DNA of 64,000 nucleotides. Origin: Prinia subflava. Lineage: Eukaryota; Chordata; Aves; Passeriformes; Cisticolidae. The position numbers and the translations under genes were made by a program. Each line of letters begins with the position of its first letter. Positions within the stretch are counted from its first letter, which is position 1. Under the pieces are notes generated by a model. It was not told the origin of the DNA and ran no database searches. It saw only the letters and a list, made by a program, of their open reading frames with translations. The stretch is from NCBI RefSeq assembly GCF_021018805.1, contig NC_086283.1:15265162-15329161 (forward strand). Direction: 5' to 3'. This document shows, in pieces, positions 48,539 through 63,500 of the stretch.

Positions 48539-51500
48539 CTGGAACAAAGGTAGAGCTGGTTAGAAAGAAGAAGGGAACAGGACTCAAGCCTAGGTCCTGA
48601 GGATGTCCCCTCTGACGACCCCAGTGCCCTGCAGGGTGTAACTGGAGCTACGACTAAGGCAAAGCTTTCTGGGCTTTCTGCACAGCTGCCTTTCAGAGAG
48701 AAGCTGGAGCAAACAGTGAGAGAAGCACACAGGAGGGTAACGACCACTGGAGCACAACTGATTTTCCAAAAGCACTAACATCTGATGAAAATAAAGCAGC
48801 ACTTTATGCCCTCGCCATTTTTGTTCCTGGCATTTTAATCTAAAAAAAAATATTTTCCATCTTTTAGGGAACGCCTAGTACAGAAGTGCTTTTAATTGTT
48901 AAGTGTTGCTGAAGACCCAGCTGGTTTGGACAGAAAAACGTTTTCCATAATAGAAAAAACCCAAAACGACAAAATCCCAAACAAACCACAAACCCATTCC
49001 CAAAATCGAAAGTGCATAGGGGGATGAACACCAGGCCACACTCTGGAGCAAGTAATCAATTTTCTCCAAGGTTCATGCTTTGCTGCTCCATTTCAAGAGC
49101 AGTGCCTGGCCCCTTGACCTGCACGCCACGTGACACACGCAAAAGGGCACATCAGCCCAGCCAGATCCTCGAGACCATAATGCTCAGTGGGATAATCCAT
49201 TGAAAACCTGCAGTCAAGCAGCAAGAGGTAGGGAACATGCTTTAGAAGTGCATTAACCCACTGGACATCCTGCAATAGCTGCACCAAGTACTGGGTGTGT
49301 GAGGAACATTGAGGCATGCCCTCCTTACTATTACCTCATTTAATCTCCTGCTTAGACCAAGGTGCTTGCACAGACTGGAGCTTCACAGGGACTTGTCTGT
49401 GGATTGACCTCAAATACCAGGAGTGGAAACTGAAGCAGGCTGCCCCCATCTGCTGCCCCATTACCCGTCATGCCATTTCACACACGGCTTGTGGAAAAGC
49501 TAGCTTCTCCCATCTCCTTTACCTCACTCAAAAGTAAGACCCTGCAGCTTCTCTCAGCGTGAGACTTTCACTCCAGTTAAATGCCAGATATTCACAACTG
49601 CCCCCTCAATCCCTGCCTGAGAAAATGTTGGGGCTGACTGGGAAATGCAGGTAAGGAAGCAGTATGAAAATGCTTGCCTGATCCATTCTTACTTTAATTT
49701 CCATGCTGTAACACCTCACTATCAACCCACCTCCTCCAGCACCCAAAAAGCTTTTGGTCACTGTTGCTCCATGTCCAGCAACAGGAAATTGAATTTCTAC
49801 ACTAACTCACCTAAGCAGCAGTACACTAATCTGAAAACAGGTCTCCAAAACTCAGTGAACAGATTTTCCTGCCTTCTCCCACCACCTCCCTTTCACCATG
49901 AACTCTGAGTTTAAATGAACTCTGAAAAATACAATTCAAAAAACATGCAGATCCTGACAGATTTCTTCCAATTTCTGCTCAAAGCTGCACTAGGTCACCA
50001 AGCAATGATTTCCCCCTGATATTACAGGGAGGACTAAAATTTGTAAAGAACCTCAGCAAATATTACATTTTTACTGCAGCAGGACTTGTCACAAGTATGT
50101 TTTATTTCTTCATAATATAGATTAGCCTGGTAGATAGCAACCTGCAAAATTTCTCCATTTGCTCTCCCAATAACAACTTATTTCCCTTATGCAAAATTCC
50201 CTATGCCACACACAAAAGAACTGAGTAGATACAGTGGGTGCAGTTTCAAAGTCAAAGCTAGCAAATCCTGTTTAAAATAATCTTACAATCATGTGTGAGC
50301 GTACAGAAACATATACTGAGAACCCTGGAGCTCCCCTTGATCTACACAGATCTGCATATTTAAGCCTAGATTTCATTGAAAATCATTGAATATCCCATGG
50401 CAGGCTGTTTTTGGAATAGCTCTGGCAAGTTTACTGTAGCAGTTAGGCACAAGGGATTTAATGGCATTTTCCTTTAGCCATTAAAAAATGAGCTGTTTTA
50501 TCTTTCATAAACCCCCTGACACCAGTGCCGAAATCTCTTTGAGGGCTTGTTCTTCCAACTTTTTCTTGTTGCACAGGGCTTTCTTGCTGCTTTTGAAAAT
50601 AAACACATCCCCCATTTACACAGGACAAGTTGTAAGATGACACGAAAGAGCTGCCTCGAAGTTGCCTAACGGAGTGAGACGGATGGGATACCACTGAACT
50701 GAGTTCAAAGGTTTGATTATTCAAAGAGTCAATTTGGTAATGAGCTCCAGCAGTCATGATCACCATGCTAACACCACACAATTTTTCACCAGGAAGCACC
50801 ACTTGCCAATTTTGCTCACACAACTGTGTGCTTCAAAAAGCAAGTTAATTGGCAAGGAGTGAAAGAACAGGGGATCAGTATCATTTACATATAAATGATT
50901 CTCAAATCCAAGCAAAACCATGAAGAGACTGCAACCTGTGCAAAAGCACCTAAATCCTACAGCACAGAACAGAGATCAGACCTCCAGATTAACTCAGGCT
51001 GCCAATAAACTGAATTTTTAACTTGGGGGAAAGAAGCACTGCAGCACTGCTTCAACAGAGGGATTCTTCAGATAATGTTTCACAACCAATCTTTGCTCCA
51101 AAACAAGCACCTTAAGAAAAACCCACCAATACTACTACAGCTAGAAATGCATAAACTTAATTATTTTATTTTTGCTGTTAGTTTTTACCATGCATTGCCA
51201 CATCAAGACCTAAAGTTTTTGGGTAAGACTCAGTTTTTACTCCTTACAAATACAAGACACTGCTGACTTGGATTCTATGAAGCACAGCACTGGGATAGGA
51301 ATTTTCAGTGCTCCTGAGAAAGCAATTTATGGCTGTGGAAACATTTCTTCCCCAGAACCACCCCAAAGTGATACTTCACTTTTTTCTTTCTGGCTCTATC
51401 TAGAGAGCTGGCAGTAATAGCAGAAGATTAAGTTTTGCCATCATTCAGATTAGAGCTGCAGTCATAAAAAAAACAAACCCCAAAACATTTTCAGCATCCA

Positions 51501-54500
51501 CAAGGGAGCAATTGCAACTCCCAGAGGAGCCTCTCTCTACTCAGGGCACATTTGACTAGAAATGTTCAGGTCTTTCCTTCTCTCTTTTATTTCCCAACCT
51601 CCACATAGAGCTCAGGCTTGTGGAGGCAGATTTTTGTTTGGTGGAAGGAAAATCATGATAGGAATTTGCTCATAGGCAAAAAAATCTCACAGAAATAATG
51701 TCTGTCTTTCCCCCCATTTCTCTGTGTTCCCCTTTCCTGAAGTAGTGACATGACAAATGACCAGCACTTTGTATTTGCCATGAGGAAAATCCACCACGTC
51801 ATATAACCATGATGTGGTTACATGTTCTGCTCACCTCTTCCTGGTGCTCCTGGACTGCTTTCTCTATGACTCTGACTAGTGTTTTCCTATCCCAAAAGCA
51901 GCTTTGATTGCCAGAAAGGCTATTTGCTACCTTTTCCCTCATTTTTAAAAAAATTTAGCACCTAGGTCTCCAGCCAATGACCCAGAGTACTCAGTAATAC
52001 TTTGTAAGGGACATCGTGCACTTTCTGTCCCATGAATGAAGGGTGCCCCTTGAGCAGAAATTGCAGAGAGGATTTCCTGGGTGAGGCTCACTGGCTTTGG
52101 TGAGGTAAGGGATGACGGAGACATCTATCAAGCTGTCCCCTCAGGGTCACAGTCCAAAGGTTCAGCCTCCTGGCTGTGTGCTACAAGCCAGCACTTGCTC
52201 ATGTAATTGGCAGGAGAGGCTGCACTCCAAGTTCCATGCTCAAGGTCCAAGCAAACCATGATGACTTCACTCTCTGGCGAGTTCTGCATTCCCGAGCCTG
52301 ATGTTCAAGGAGATGGGATGGGGCGCCAGCAGCCAGGAGGCCCTGCCTGCTGCACCTAAAGCAGGGCTGGACCAAGTGAGGTACAACTAATCCAGCAGCT
52401 CAACAGCAGCAATCCCAGTGTTCTCTTGAGATGTCCAGACTCCATGCACAGCTAATTACACACGTTGCTGCTGCACGAAGGCAAACAAAATGCTGCAGGA
52501 GTTGGGAAGGCTGCAAGAAACACAAAACCAGGAGGTCCCTCCCTTTTCTCCCTCCCTGTACTTTTGCCCTTTTTATATTTGGCAACCACATCCTTTGCTT
52601 ACAGCATCCCTTATATAATTTCTTCTTCTACTGAAAGATGGTGCAAGTTGCACTTACATAGCAAAAAAGAAGGTCTAGGCATGCCTTGAAAGAAGCAAAG
52701 AAGCAGCACAAAACCCCATAAACCTAATACAATTGGAGGATTATATCACAGCTGTTTTTCTCTTCCCTGTCACATAAATGCATCTCATGGGAATTAATTT
52801 TCTACAGGCATTTTCAAATACATTTCAGAACATCTTCTGAAACTCCCTAGAAAAACAGTAATATTTGAAAATAAATATATTCCCACTTTCTTTTGCCTTT
52901 TTTCTTGTTCTCGTGTGGTTGGGCTTTTTTTTTTTCTTTTGAAGAACTCCATGTGAGGTGACAGAAAAGGATGATGAAAAGAAGCACCTACACAGACAGC
53001 ACCAACTCATTAATACACTGTTGAACTGCAAAGTTACACTGAGTCTATGTTAAAAACATCACCCTGCAAAACCCTCTCATGGTAAATGTCTGCTGGAAGA
53101 CCAAAAGCCACATGCTGGTGCTACTCAAGAGCTGCGGGCCAGGAAATCGACAAGGTGAGATTAGCCCCTAAATTAGGTACAGCTCCTTCCACGTGTTTGA
53201 GAGCAACTATGATTTATTTTTACTGCAGGAGAAGGCCAAGTCGGCCTCACATCAAACATCTGAATAGTTCTCCCCTCTGCTCACACATGCCATTATTTTG
53301 GGAAGCTGAGCCAGAATCCTGTGTGTGAACATAAGATCACATGCTGCTTTTGGGGTAGTTGGGATTGTGGAGCTTTTATTTAGTGACACTGACAAAAGGC
53401 TTGCAAAACCCATTGATGGAGGATTACATATGCAGTGGCCCCACAGTGCTCAACATGCCACATTGTCTTCAACAAAACAACTGTACACAGCCCTGTGCCC
53501 TGAAAAAGGCACATGAATTATGATACACAACTCTTGCCTTTCCTCCCTCTTAACTAACATAGGATAACGAGGAAAAGCAGAGGAGGAGGGTGCTGCATTT
53601 GAGAGAAGGAACCACCATTCCCTTGTGCACAGCTGACAAATGGCAAACCACTTTCTGGATTTTTTTTTTCCCACCTCTTCTAGCAGGGGGATCGGTTTTT
53701 GTGCCCAAGGCTACTTTGCCCACATATGACTGCTCTGCTGGGCTCGGGCAGATGCTGCAATAGATATGGGCCATATGTTGAGTTCCTGCACTAAGAGGAA
53801 ACCTACAGCAGTGGTCCAAGACATGGTGCAGACTCAGCTGTTTTAAGGCACTTCAAGCTGGAATCACTTAACATACTGGGACTTTCCTCTGAGTCTCAGT
53901 CCTAGTATTTAACATTAAACAACAAAGAATGAGAGGCAAAGTGGGTGAAATCATCACAACATGCTCAAGTTCACTCAAACTGCCCCAGCTCGTCCTTTTC
54001 ACTGCAGCACCACTCTCAGCAAGGTAGTTAATACATTCAAAGAGCCATTGAAGGCACTGATTTTCAGCAGGCAAAAAAGTATGCCTACCAGAGCCCTTTT
54101 GACTCAAAACTCAGCATTTCTGACAATGATCAACAATTCATCCCATGTGCTGGATTTCTACAGAAAAGTTGTTCTGTCAAAAACATTCTCATTATTATTG
54201 CAAATTTCTAGGTTTTGCCTAAAAAAAAAAAAAGAAAAGAACCCAAACAGCAGCTTGGCTGCATATTTGTGAAACATCAACCTTAATGCTTCTGTGGTAC
54301 TTCTGTGGGGGTGTGCGTGTGTCAACACTCAATACTTCTCTCACCAAACAGCTCTTTATATCAGGTCCCCAAATTTAGTTGTCATTTGAATAAAAGAAGA
54401 TGCTTCTTTCTTTTCTTTCTTTTTTTCCTCTCTGACCCATTCTTCTCCAAGAAACTACTGGATCCTGAGCAAAATATGTACCCTCAGAGACATCAGACAA

Positions 54501-57500
54501 AATTTTAACTGTTATTTTACAGGACATATCTACCAATACCAGGAGATGGATGGGTACAGCACAAGAGCATCACTTACTGTCTTCACCATGGGTCCTCTTC
54601 TATCAGAAGACAGTTCCTAAAGTCTTATCTCTGGTTTCCTGCCCAGGACCTCTGCCAAATCCACTTTTGTGAACCTCTTGTACCCTTTGGCAACCATCCA
54701 CTGAGGTATTAATGCCCTATTGCTTGTTCCAGACTTTGCAACTGATTCTGAATGCAGAATGCAGAAATTTAACTGGACCATTGTGCAAAAGACACAAACA
54801 AATCAAGCATTTCTTTCAACGTCATGCTGTAATGCTTTTAGAAATGCAGATGAACTATGCCCATAGGAGAAGATTACAGAAGAGATGATCTAATAGACAG
54901 CAGATCAGGATTTATAATAAGTGGACAAATCTAAGAGTTTTAGAGTTCAGTTCAAGGGCTATTTTTAGGCACTCTAGCTTCAATTCACTCTAGTTCTCAA
55001 AAATGCTGTCAGATGTGGTTGCAGTTACTTTGAATGTATAAAGTCTGACTTTTTTTTCCCCCCAATCCACATGTGGTTTCACACAGGGGAAAAAAGAAGC
55101 ATACAATTTTTTTAAAGGACATACCAGCTGCGTATTATTACTGAATGTATGGAGTGAACTTCTAACCTCCTAAACAATCACTGTCCCTTGGCATGATTCA
55201 CATCTATCAGAGTCAGTGGTGCAGATCTTATGCACTGTCTTCCAACCTGAATCCTTCAAACTCTATTAAAGAGAAGCCTGGAAGGAATTCCCCAGTATCC
55301 TATTGTTAAAGAGATCACTTTTGATTTCTGTAACAGGTGCTGTCAGTTTTTCATTCAGACCACATTAGAGTGCAGACATGTGAGCACTACACACTTACAG
55401 CTTTAAGAGATTTACCGGAGGCTGGGATTGCCAGCTTTTTGGGGGTTTGGGGGTTTTTTATCTTTTAACTAATTAAAGCACATATGCTCTATCCACACAA
55501 GCTGAAACATACCTTTTAGTTTCTAGGCAGAACAAGCACATGTGTAGCTGGTAAGAAGGAAACCCAATTTTTTCCATCTGTATGGCAATGGATGTGGCTT
55601 CATCTAATGTGTGTTTCCCACTTTTTGTCTGCACTTAGGAATCTTTAATCGAACAACTTGCGTGCACTGTGCAGAGGCAGTGCCAGATGGAGCCAGTCTC
55701 TCTCCAGCAGTTCTCCACCTCTGCATTTGCAAAGAATGGAATCGAGTGCAGGAATCATAAAATGACTGTTCACGCCCCAGCATTTTCTCATCTACCCAAT
55801 CAATGTGACGAGTCCTTTGCAGAGCCACAGGCAGTCAGCTTATACCACTATCCGAAACATTTCTTCACTTGCAAGCTACAAACACAACTTAATAAGAGAA
55901 AACCATCATCTTCAAATAGTCTCTGTTCAACTGTGTGTGTAATATCTCCAATCTAGATGTTAGTCAGCAAGATGGCCAATTGCATTCAGATAAATGCCTT
56001 GGACTTTCTTAAACATATCATAATCTGCCTGTGAAATGGCTGGTTAGTTGCTTTCCAATTTGTGAAATGGTTCAAATGCTGTAAATAAAAAATAAATTGG
56101 ACAGCTTTCAAAAGGACAGATTAGACTTTTCAATTCTCAGTATTCTGTGCTTCCAAGCTACACTCCTGTGATCTCCATATTAATATTTAAAACTTGATTG
56201 TGTTCTGCTGTTATCTTGAGGAAGAGGGCACAGTACAATCGAGCCCAGCAGACAATCCACTGCAACTACATGAAATCAGCTTCCTGGCCCCACAGCACAC
56301 GTGTGTGCAAAGGGTGTCAGGCAGAGACGGATGAAAATTGGCCTGCTGCCACTTCCTCCTGTCTACCTTGGCATGTTAAAATCACAAATTCTGCTCTTTG
56401 CATTACAATTCACCACTCTTTACACCACTATCCCTTGATACCAGCTTCTCTGAGACTTGGGATTTGAGGTGCCTCTGGCATTCATATACTGGACATCCAA
56501 ATTCTGGATGCTTCCAAATCAGCCCTGATGCCCAGTGTTTTAAGTACAAACACACTCTGAGGGTGAGCTGGTCAGCTGAAATCAAACAGAGGAAAAGGAA
56601 TAAACCATAAAATATCAAAGGTGGGGTTACAGTTGCTCAAACCCTTCCTCCTCTAACCCATGCTAGGATTGACTTCATTAGCATGCAGACCATACTGCAT
56701 TGCCTGATATGAGCCCCAAGAGCAGGCCCTGCTGTCTGTACAGTACATGTTACATTCACAGTCTAGAGTAACAGGAATTATAAACTTGCCAGCAAAATCC
56801 CACCTTTTGTCTTTCACCAAACCCATCTATTTCCCCCTCTTGCTACCCACCAGCTATTTCAACCCTGTTTTAAAATTCAAAATCCTTCTCCAAAGCCACC
56901 AAAGGTGCTTCCTCTCTACAGGGCACTTGCTCCACTCACTCTCTGACTGCACTGCCTTCTATTTTACTTATTTATTCCATTTACTCTTGTTCCTATGAGG
57001 AAACCAGCTTGAACTCTGGAGAGAAACCACTGAAACCACCAGAAATACAGAAATGGTGACAAAGGCTGCCTTTTCTGTTCCTTTGAGCATGTCCTGGTGC
57101 ACCTTGGTATGGATGTGCTACCAAGACCCCTCCTGAAAATCAGAATGCAGGCACTACTTCAGCCTTTTGACCATATCTTGGTTTGGAGCTCGGGTTAGTT
57201 CAATCCTCTCCCCAAACTTACCAGTGGTTTGCTTTCTACCCCTGAAGACACAGATGGAAAGGAGGAAGAGAAGAAACAAGCCTATGCTAAAAAAAAGGTA
57301 TTTCACATAAACCAATTCTAGGAAGCTGACAAAACTCCCTTGCAAGAATATCAATATTCAGCCACTTTCAGAAATAAAACAGTTTCCCTTAAAAAACATA
57401 AAATGCTGCTCAGCTCCCTTTCTAAACTCTTTATTACTCATGTAGAAACATCAATATATTGTAAAGCTCAATTCTAATAGCTGTATTCATGTTGGCTCAG

Positions 57501-60500
57501 GGATCTGCCTAAACAATGCTTAACTACAGCACTGGTGTCTAAATTTGTTTTATAGATCTGACTTCTGCAGAGGCCTCCAACAATGAGAACACTATTAATA
57601 TTATGAAAAACACATCTACTTCAGCAAAGCAGATTTATAACAAATAAACAAACTCTGCAATATACAGGATGCTTTAAGGTGAAATGGACTGGATAGCACT
57701 TTCAGGGATCTCCAGTTTTCCTAACAGAGTACTGGATACAGGCAGCTTGGTGCACTATCAAGTCCATGCTGATATCCTAAAGAGCCTGGCATGCAAGCAG
57801 CTCTCACTCATGTCCCAGAGGCTAATTTTTCATTTGAAGGAGGCTGCTGGGGTGCTGGTAGCAATGGTGAATATTCATTCATATGCTCAGCATTTCACAT
57901 CTCCACCCTGAAGGCTCCAGGGCTGGAGGCATTCCATGTCCAGTCATCTCAGTTGAAAAGTCACAGCAGACTCGAGAGGCAGGAAGGAACAGCCTCCAAA
58001 ACATCAGAAAAGGAGGTTTTACCTACTAATTTTTTCTCTGAACCATTAAGGGCTACCAGCTCTCATGAAGTCAGCTTTGGCCAAGATGTAGTTTCAGACT
58101 CTTACACAAGGGGTTGATGACAAGATGACAATACATAATTCCAGGGTGGAAAAACTTTCAATATTGATTTGTAGCTTTACATCTATCAGCTTTCAGATTA
58201 TTGTTAATGAATAGCTCAGACCTGCACATTGCAAGGTGAGCATGTTTTCTTGTGTGAAGCCAAAGAATATATACATTGACCTTTTAAGACTCAGAATTGG
58301 GTCCACAAAAGAGAAAAGACATTTAAAAGTTACAAGCAAGTGAATAGGAGTACTGAAAAGCAAGTATTTTAGGTCAAAGCTATATGCCTGCTTCCCCAGG
58401 CTTAGCATGTGGTTTTACAGGCAGTCAGGTGCTAAAGTTTACGTGCCCAAGGGAATTACTGGTCCAAACCAGAGGCACCAAATGCACAGAAGACTGTCTA
58501 AGTGCTGCTGTGTCAGACTAGGGATTTCCCATAATGTACTCTTGGCTTGGAAGCCTAAACTGCACCTGATCCACTTGGGCTATCAACGAAAGCATGGCAG
58601 ATCCTCACAAGCAACAGCAGAAAACAGGAAGTTGGGAACTGGTAGAAAATCAAATAGGATGACACAGAAATGAAAAAAACCAAACTGTATACTTCAGAGA
58701 CTTTTAAACTGCGTAATCTCTTTGCTTTTTTATAATATATACATCCATAAAGTGAAGTATCTGATGTCACTGCACAGCATGAATTTGATAGTTTGAACAA
58801 AAGAATCATGTCTCTCATAAGGAGAAAAAAAAAAGATACACATATTCAACATGTAAAAAAAGAGGAGAGAGAGGAGAGACAAAGAAAGCCTGACCTTGTC
58901 CAGTGCACATGTCTTAAAAACAGATCTGCTAAATAGCTACATTTGTTTTATACACAAACACAGACATACAGACTTAACTAAATTGTGAATGCTTCTCCAT
59001 AGGTCAGCATGATTCAAAAGCGTAACAGAAAAACAGAAGGGAAAAAGAAATAGTCAAGCAGTATGTATCCAATTCTGAAATACAGCAGAGATGCATATAT
59101 ACTTACAGATGTTTTCTTACTTTCAGTCTAGGCTAAAACTACTGGTACAGTGCATGGCTAAAAAGCTGCTATATGCTTCTAGCACACAGTCTAAAGCTCA
59201 TTTTACAGCTCTCACAGGTAACATAAAATACATGCACCGGTCTACAGTGATTATTAGTTTTCCTTCTCTTCGGTATCAAATATGTTCAAATGTTTTTATT
59301 TTGTAAATTTTTTTACAGCAGACCACTTAGTACATGTGTTGAGACCTGTAGTGTTGTTAGCCTGGAGCCTTTCACATTCCATGCGTGCATCAAAAAGTTT
59401 CATCAATTTGCAGGGAAGAAGTATATTAGTTTTTCTAGTCATTGCAGTGCCTCACAGGTACTAAAAAACTCAAAAGCCCTAATATTTTACATTATCCAGC
59501 CAGAACTCTCATTTTATAATAATACCAACCAAAAATCTAGCTCACTTATTTCATCAAAAGCAACTCTTCTTCCATTATCTTAAATATAAATGAGAAAAAG
59601 CATGCAGCTGAAGCAGACAGAATAATTTATAATGAGAGGAGATCTGTCATGCCTGTAACACTAGAAAAAAAAATAGAGCATAACCCTGAACTCATTTGGA
59701 ATTGAAGGAAAAACCAGACTTTTTAGTGTGGTGTTCAGGTTCAAGATGAAAAGGGAGGAGAAAGGTCATCTGTGATAGACCTTCATGGTCAGCACTAAGC
59801 AAGTCAAGAAATGCTTAAACCTTCAAATAAATACTAGACACATTTTATTGCTTTTTCTTTTTTTAAAAGAGGCCAGAGCCTAGCTGACCACAGATCAGAG
59901 ACATGGCATTCATTGGCATGGCATTCAACCTGGAGATGGCTCAGCAAAACACAAATTCCAAATGCTGGCACTGCAGTGGCAAGCAGCTCATCCACTATGT
60001 TTAGCTGCCACGGTGATTGTTCCAAGGCAGAGAGAAATGTGGTTTTGCTTGAAGAAAAAGGGAGAGATTTGATTCAGGAATCTGAGTCAGCCAGTTTATC
60101 AGCAATAAAAGGTAGCATCAAAAGCCATTCAATTTGTCCAAGACCCCAGGTGCTCTTTGGAGGTGCAGGAGCTTATAGGTCGCTGCAATGCCATTGCCTT
60201 CACTGTATCAACATCTCCATGCCTGAGCCTCAGCTGAAAACTGTGCCATCCATCAGCAAGCAACTTCTGACTCTGTGCCCTGAAAAAAGCTCAGTGTTTG
60301 TTACAGCCAATCTCCAGGCTACAAAAGAAACTGCAAGCATCTCAACTATTTGCTCGCCTGTCCTTGAGGTGTTTAGTTGGTGCTGGGGAAGGCTTAAGCC
60401 TTTCCACAGATAACCGGAAAATCCAGAACTATGGCACAGATGCTAAGAACAGAGTAGTGTGGAGAGGCAGGGGAAAACTCCACTCAAGCAGCCAACCTGA

Positions 60501-63500
60501 TGTCCTTATTTCCTTCTCCTCCTGCAGAGGACATCATTCATCACAGTCCACAACACACTCCTGGGAAGTGCTGAGACTTGCCAAGGATTACAGTAAAACA
60601 AGAGGTGGACAGGGAAGGCTTTGATCCTCCCGTGTTATTGTATGAGGAAATAATTTGCTAATGCAAAAGAACGAGCCCTTATTTCAATCCAGGTTATTCC
60701 ATGAGGAATCTTTTTCTGCAAAGCCTGAAGCTCAGACAAGGTATTGGGCTTGAGAGACCACTCTTCACATCTTCTGCGCCAAGCTCGGCATGTCCGTGGT
60801 ACATTTCTGAGCGTAACATGCAACTCCCTAATCCTCTTGGCAGCAGTCACTCCTGCAAGGTCAGTCCCCCTGGCCTACAAGATGCCTTTCCAAATTAAGC
60901 TGTTATTTTCCTTTATTAAACATCATATTTGAGCTAAAACAGCGTCACTGATTCAGTTAAACCCTCGCTGTCTGCAGCTCTCGTTCGTAGCAGAGCACAC
61001 AGAAATCTCATAGAGACCGAGATGCCTGGTCAAACAGACTCCAGTCAGTTGTAACTAAGGGAGATGCAACTTTATTTTGGCAGCATGAATCATTTCAGGT
61101 CCAGGGACAGCAATGTGAATTGTGCTTCCTTGCTGAGCTTTTGTCTTCAGTAATAGCAAACAGCATCTCCAAGAGTTGCCAGTAGACACTGCTACCTACC
61201 AGGGCACCCTGATGTGACACTTATGTGCCACAGAAGGCTTTCATCCACTGGCAGCTGCTGATTTATGTGAGGGTAGGGATGTTTAGCTCCAAGAGGAGGT
61301 ACAATCCACTGCCATTGACCACCTTTGAGGGAAATGGGTAGAAATAACAAGAACAGTCAGGTATGGATCCAGCCAGCTTTTATGCAAGAGCAAGCAGTCA
61401 TTGGATTTCAAATCTCACTAAGCAACACAGGGTGAGTACATTCTAATAGAAAGGAAATTTTAAGTGCGTGCAAAGAAAATGAAATAAAACACATAAAGAA
61501 GGGACTGAATCTAAAAGCAGGTATTAGATTTCTTTTCTCTCTTGCATGCAAAGCACACATTGTTCAAGGATGTTTAAAAATCTGTTTGGCAGCTGAGGGC
61601 TGAGGCATGCAGGACTCCACCAGCAACATAACAGAATATTATCTGTCCATTTCTGTCAAGCTGAGGCAAGTTCACATTGTGTTGTCTGCCTAACTGAAAA
61701 ACAAAACCATGACAGAACTGACCCAGGCCAGCCTGAGAGTATGCTGGATGAGACGGGACAGAGATGAAGAAAAAGGGAAAGGAGATGCAAGGGATGTAAA
61801 ACGAGAAAGAAGCCAAATGCAGGGATCAAGCTGACATAAAAACTCCTTCCCCCTACAATTCACTGCTGGGCTTTCTAGGTTGTTTTTCCTTTTGACAGTA
61901 TCTAAATCATAAAACCAGCCTGACTGGATGAAAGCAGTACGAGCTAAGTCAGTGTTACTGAACACTTCTCCTTTGGAGATGATTTCTTTGCAGGGATCCT
62001 CCAAGTGGTGAATGCAGTGTTACATTTCCTTCATCAGCCAACAGAAACATCACACTGGTGAGGCCAAGCCCTTGCAGGTGATAGGATTCTTGTTGGAAAT
62101 TCAGGCTAACATTCAGAAAACCTCCAATCTCCCTCTTATCCAGATTTCTCTCCCTGCACATAAAATAAAATCTCGTTCATGTGGAACCTGCATTACAGCT
62201 CTCTGGGCACAGTGCTGGCTCACCTCCACTGAAAGGGATCTTAAATCTCTATTTTTAGTTCTTTTTCTTACCTCGGGTCAGTTCCAAAACTAACCCCTGC
62301 CTATCTCACTTGTCATTGCCTACAAACCACTTCTACATCTGCTCCTTGGGTAACGAGCTGCTCCTTCCAGTTTTATTTCTCCATTGTCCTCCATTTGCTT
62401 TCCCTCCCCAGAAAAGGAAATGGAACACATCCTCACATGGAACTTTTGCCTGCTTCTTGGCTTTCTGTTTCCTTAACTCGAAAATGAAGGATTCTCTCAA
62501 GGTAAACAATTTTAGCTATCCCGTTTACTTGACATCTGATGCTACTCCACCAACCCTCCTCAAGGTCCAGTGGGCACGACTTGCAGTGTGGGGTGTGTCT
62601 TTCCGGCTGATGTGCTACATCCTAGTGGTAATATTTGCAGAATTACCACATTCTCCCCCTTTGGAGAACCAGCAGCGAAGTATTAAAGTCTGATTGCAGG
62701 GTGGAAACCTCATTCATTTTCCCACACCCAGAACTGCCACATGAACTACTTGTGTTTGTGAGGATGTGTTTGTATGTACTCTTCTTTCTCCTCCACAATA
62801 CAAATTACAATTACAGTCAGCTGCATCTGATCAAACAGTACGTGAAAAAGGATAGTAGATTTGCACTCAAAACACCTATCTCATTATAATTGGCATTCTT
62901 TTACATAGTTTTGTTATTTTTAAAAAATAGAAAAATTGAACCAAAATTGATACCCATAAAAGCATTTGTGATTTGTTCTTCTACAAGTTATATGTGCTCA
63001 ATCAGAACTGCAGGCAAAGACCTGTTTTTCCCAATGATAAGCAAGCATTCTAAAAAAAAAAGGTATATTATGAGACACTTAGCTCTCTAATAACCCAACT
63101 TGAAGTCAAGGGCATCCTTCCTAGGCCAGAATATATTTTATTGAACAAAACTTTCCAATTAATTGCTGACAATATAAAAGCTGTGTCAGCAAAAGCTTCC
63201 ACACTGCCTATTTCTCCTTGCCACTCTGCCATGCAGCAAGATGGGAGACAACAAAGCCCTGATTAAGCCTTCCTTGTTGCAGGGCATCCTCAGTATTCTC
63301 AGTGAAATATGCGTTCAGTCCCCACTGTCCTTGGTGGCTGAGGTTACCCCATCTGCAGGAGGCGTGCAGCTGGCATGTGGAAATGGCATGAATGATGATA
63401 GGTAATGATTTAGCCAAAATGACCCATCATTTGGGCAGCCAGTCAGAGACACAGATAATGATTAGTGTTATTGCATTCATGCACAGAAGCTTCAGGATGC

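Noticed and set aside
48172..48747. Long open frames of 142 codons (plus strand) and 172 codons (minus strand, other frame) over the linker exon
   Set aside because: They are by-products of the high GC content of the ADGRL3 exon, which removes stop codons in all frames. The true frame is fixed by latrophilin-3 identity and splice sites.
55431..55460. G5-T3-G5 stretch as a G-quadruplex
   Set aside because: Only two G runs are present, which is not enough for an intramolecular quadruplex.
59913..60413. 166-codon open frame on the plus strand
   Set aside because: The composition looks random with no recognisable domain or flanking gene signals. The length is within chance expectation.
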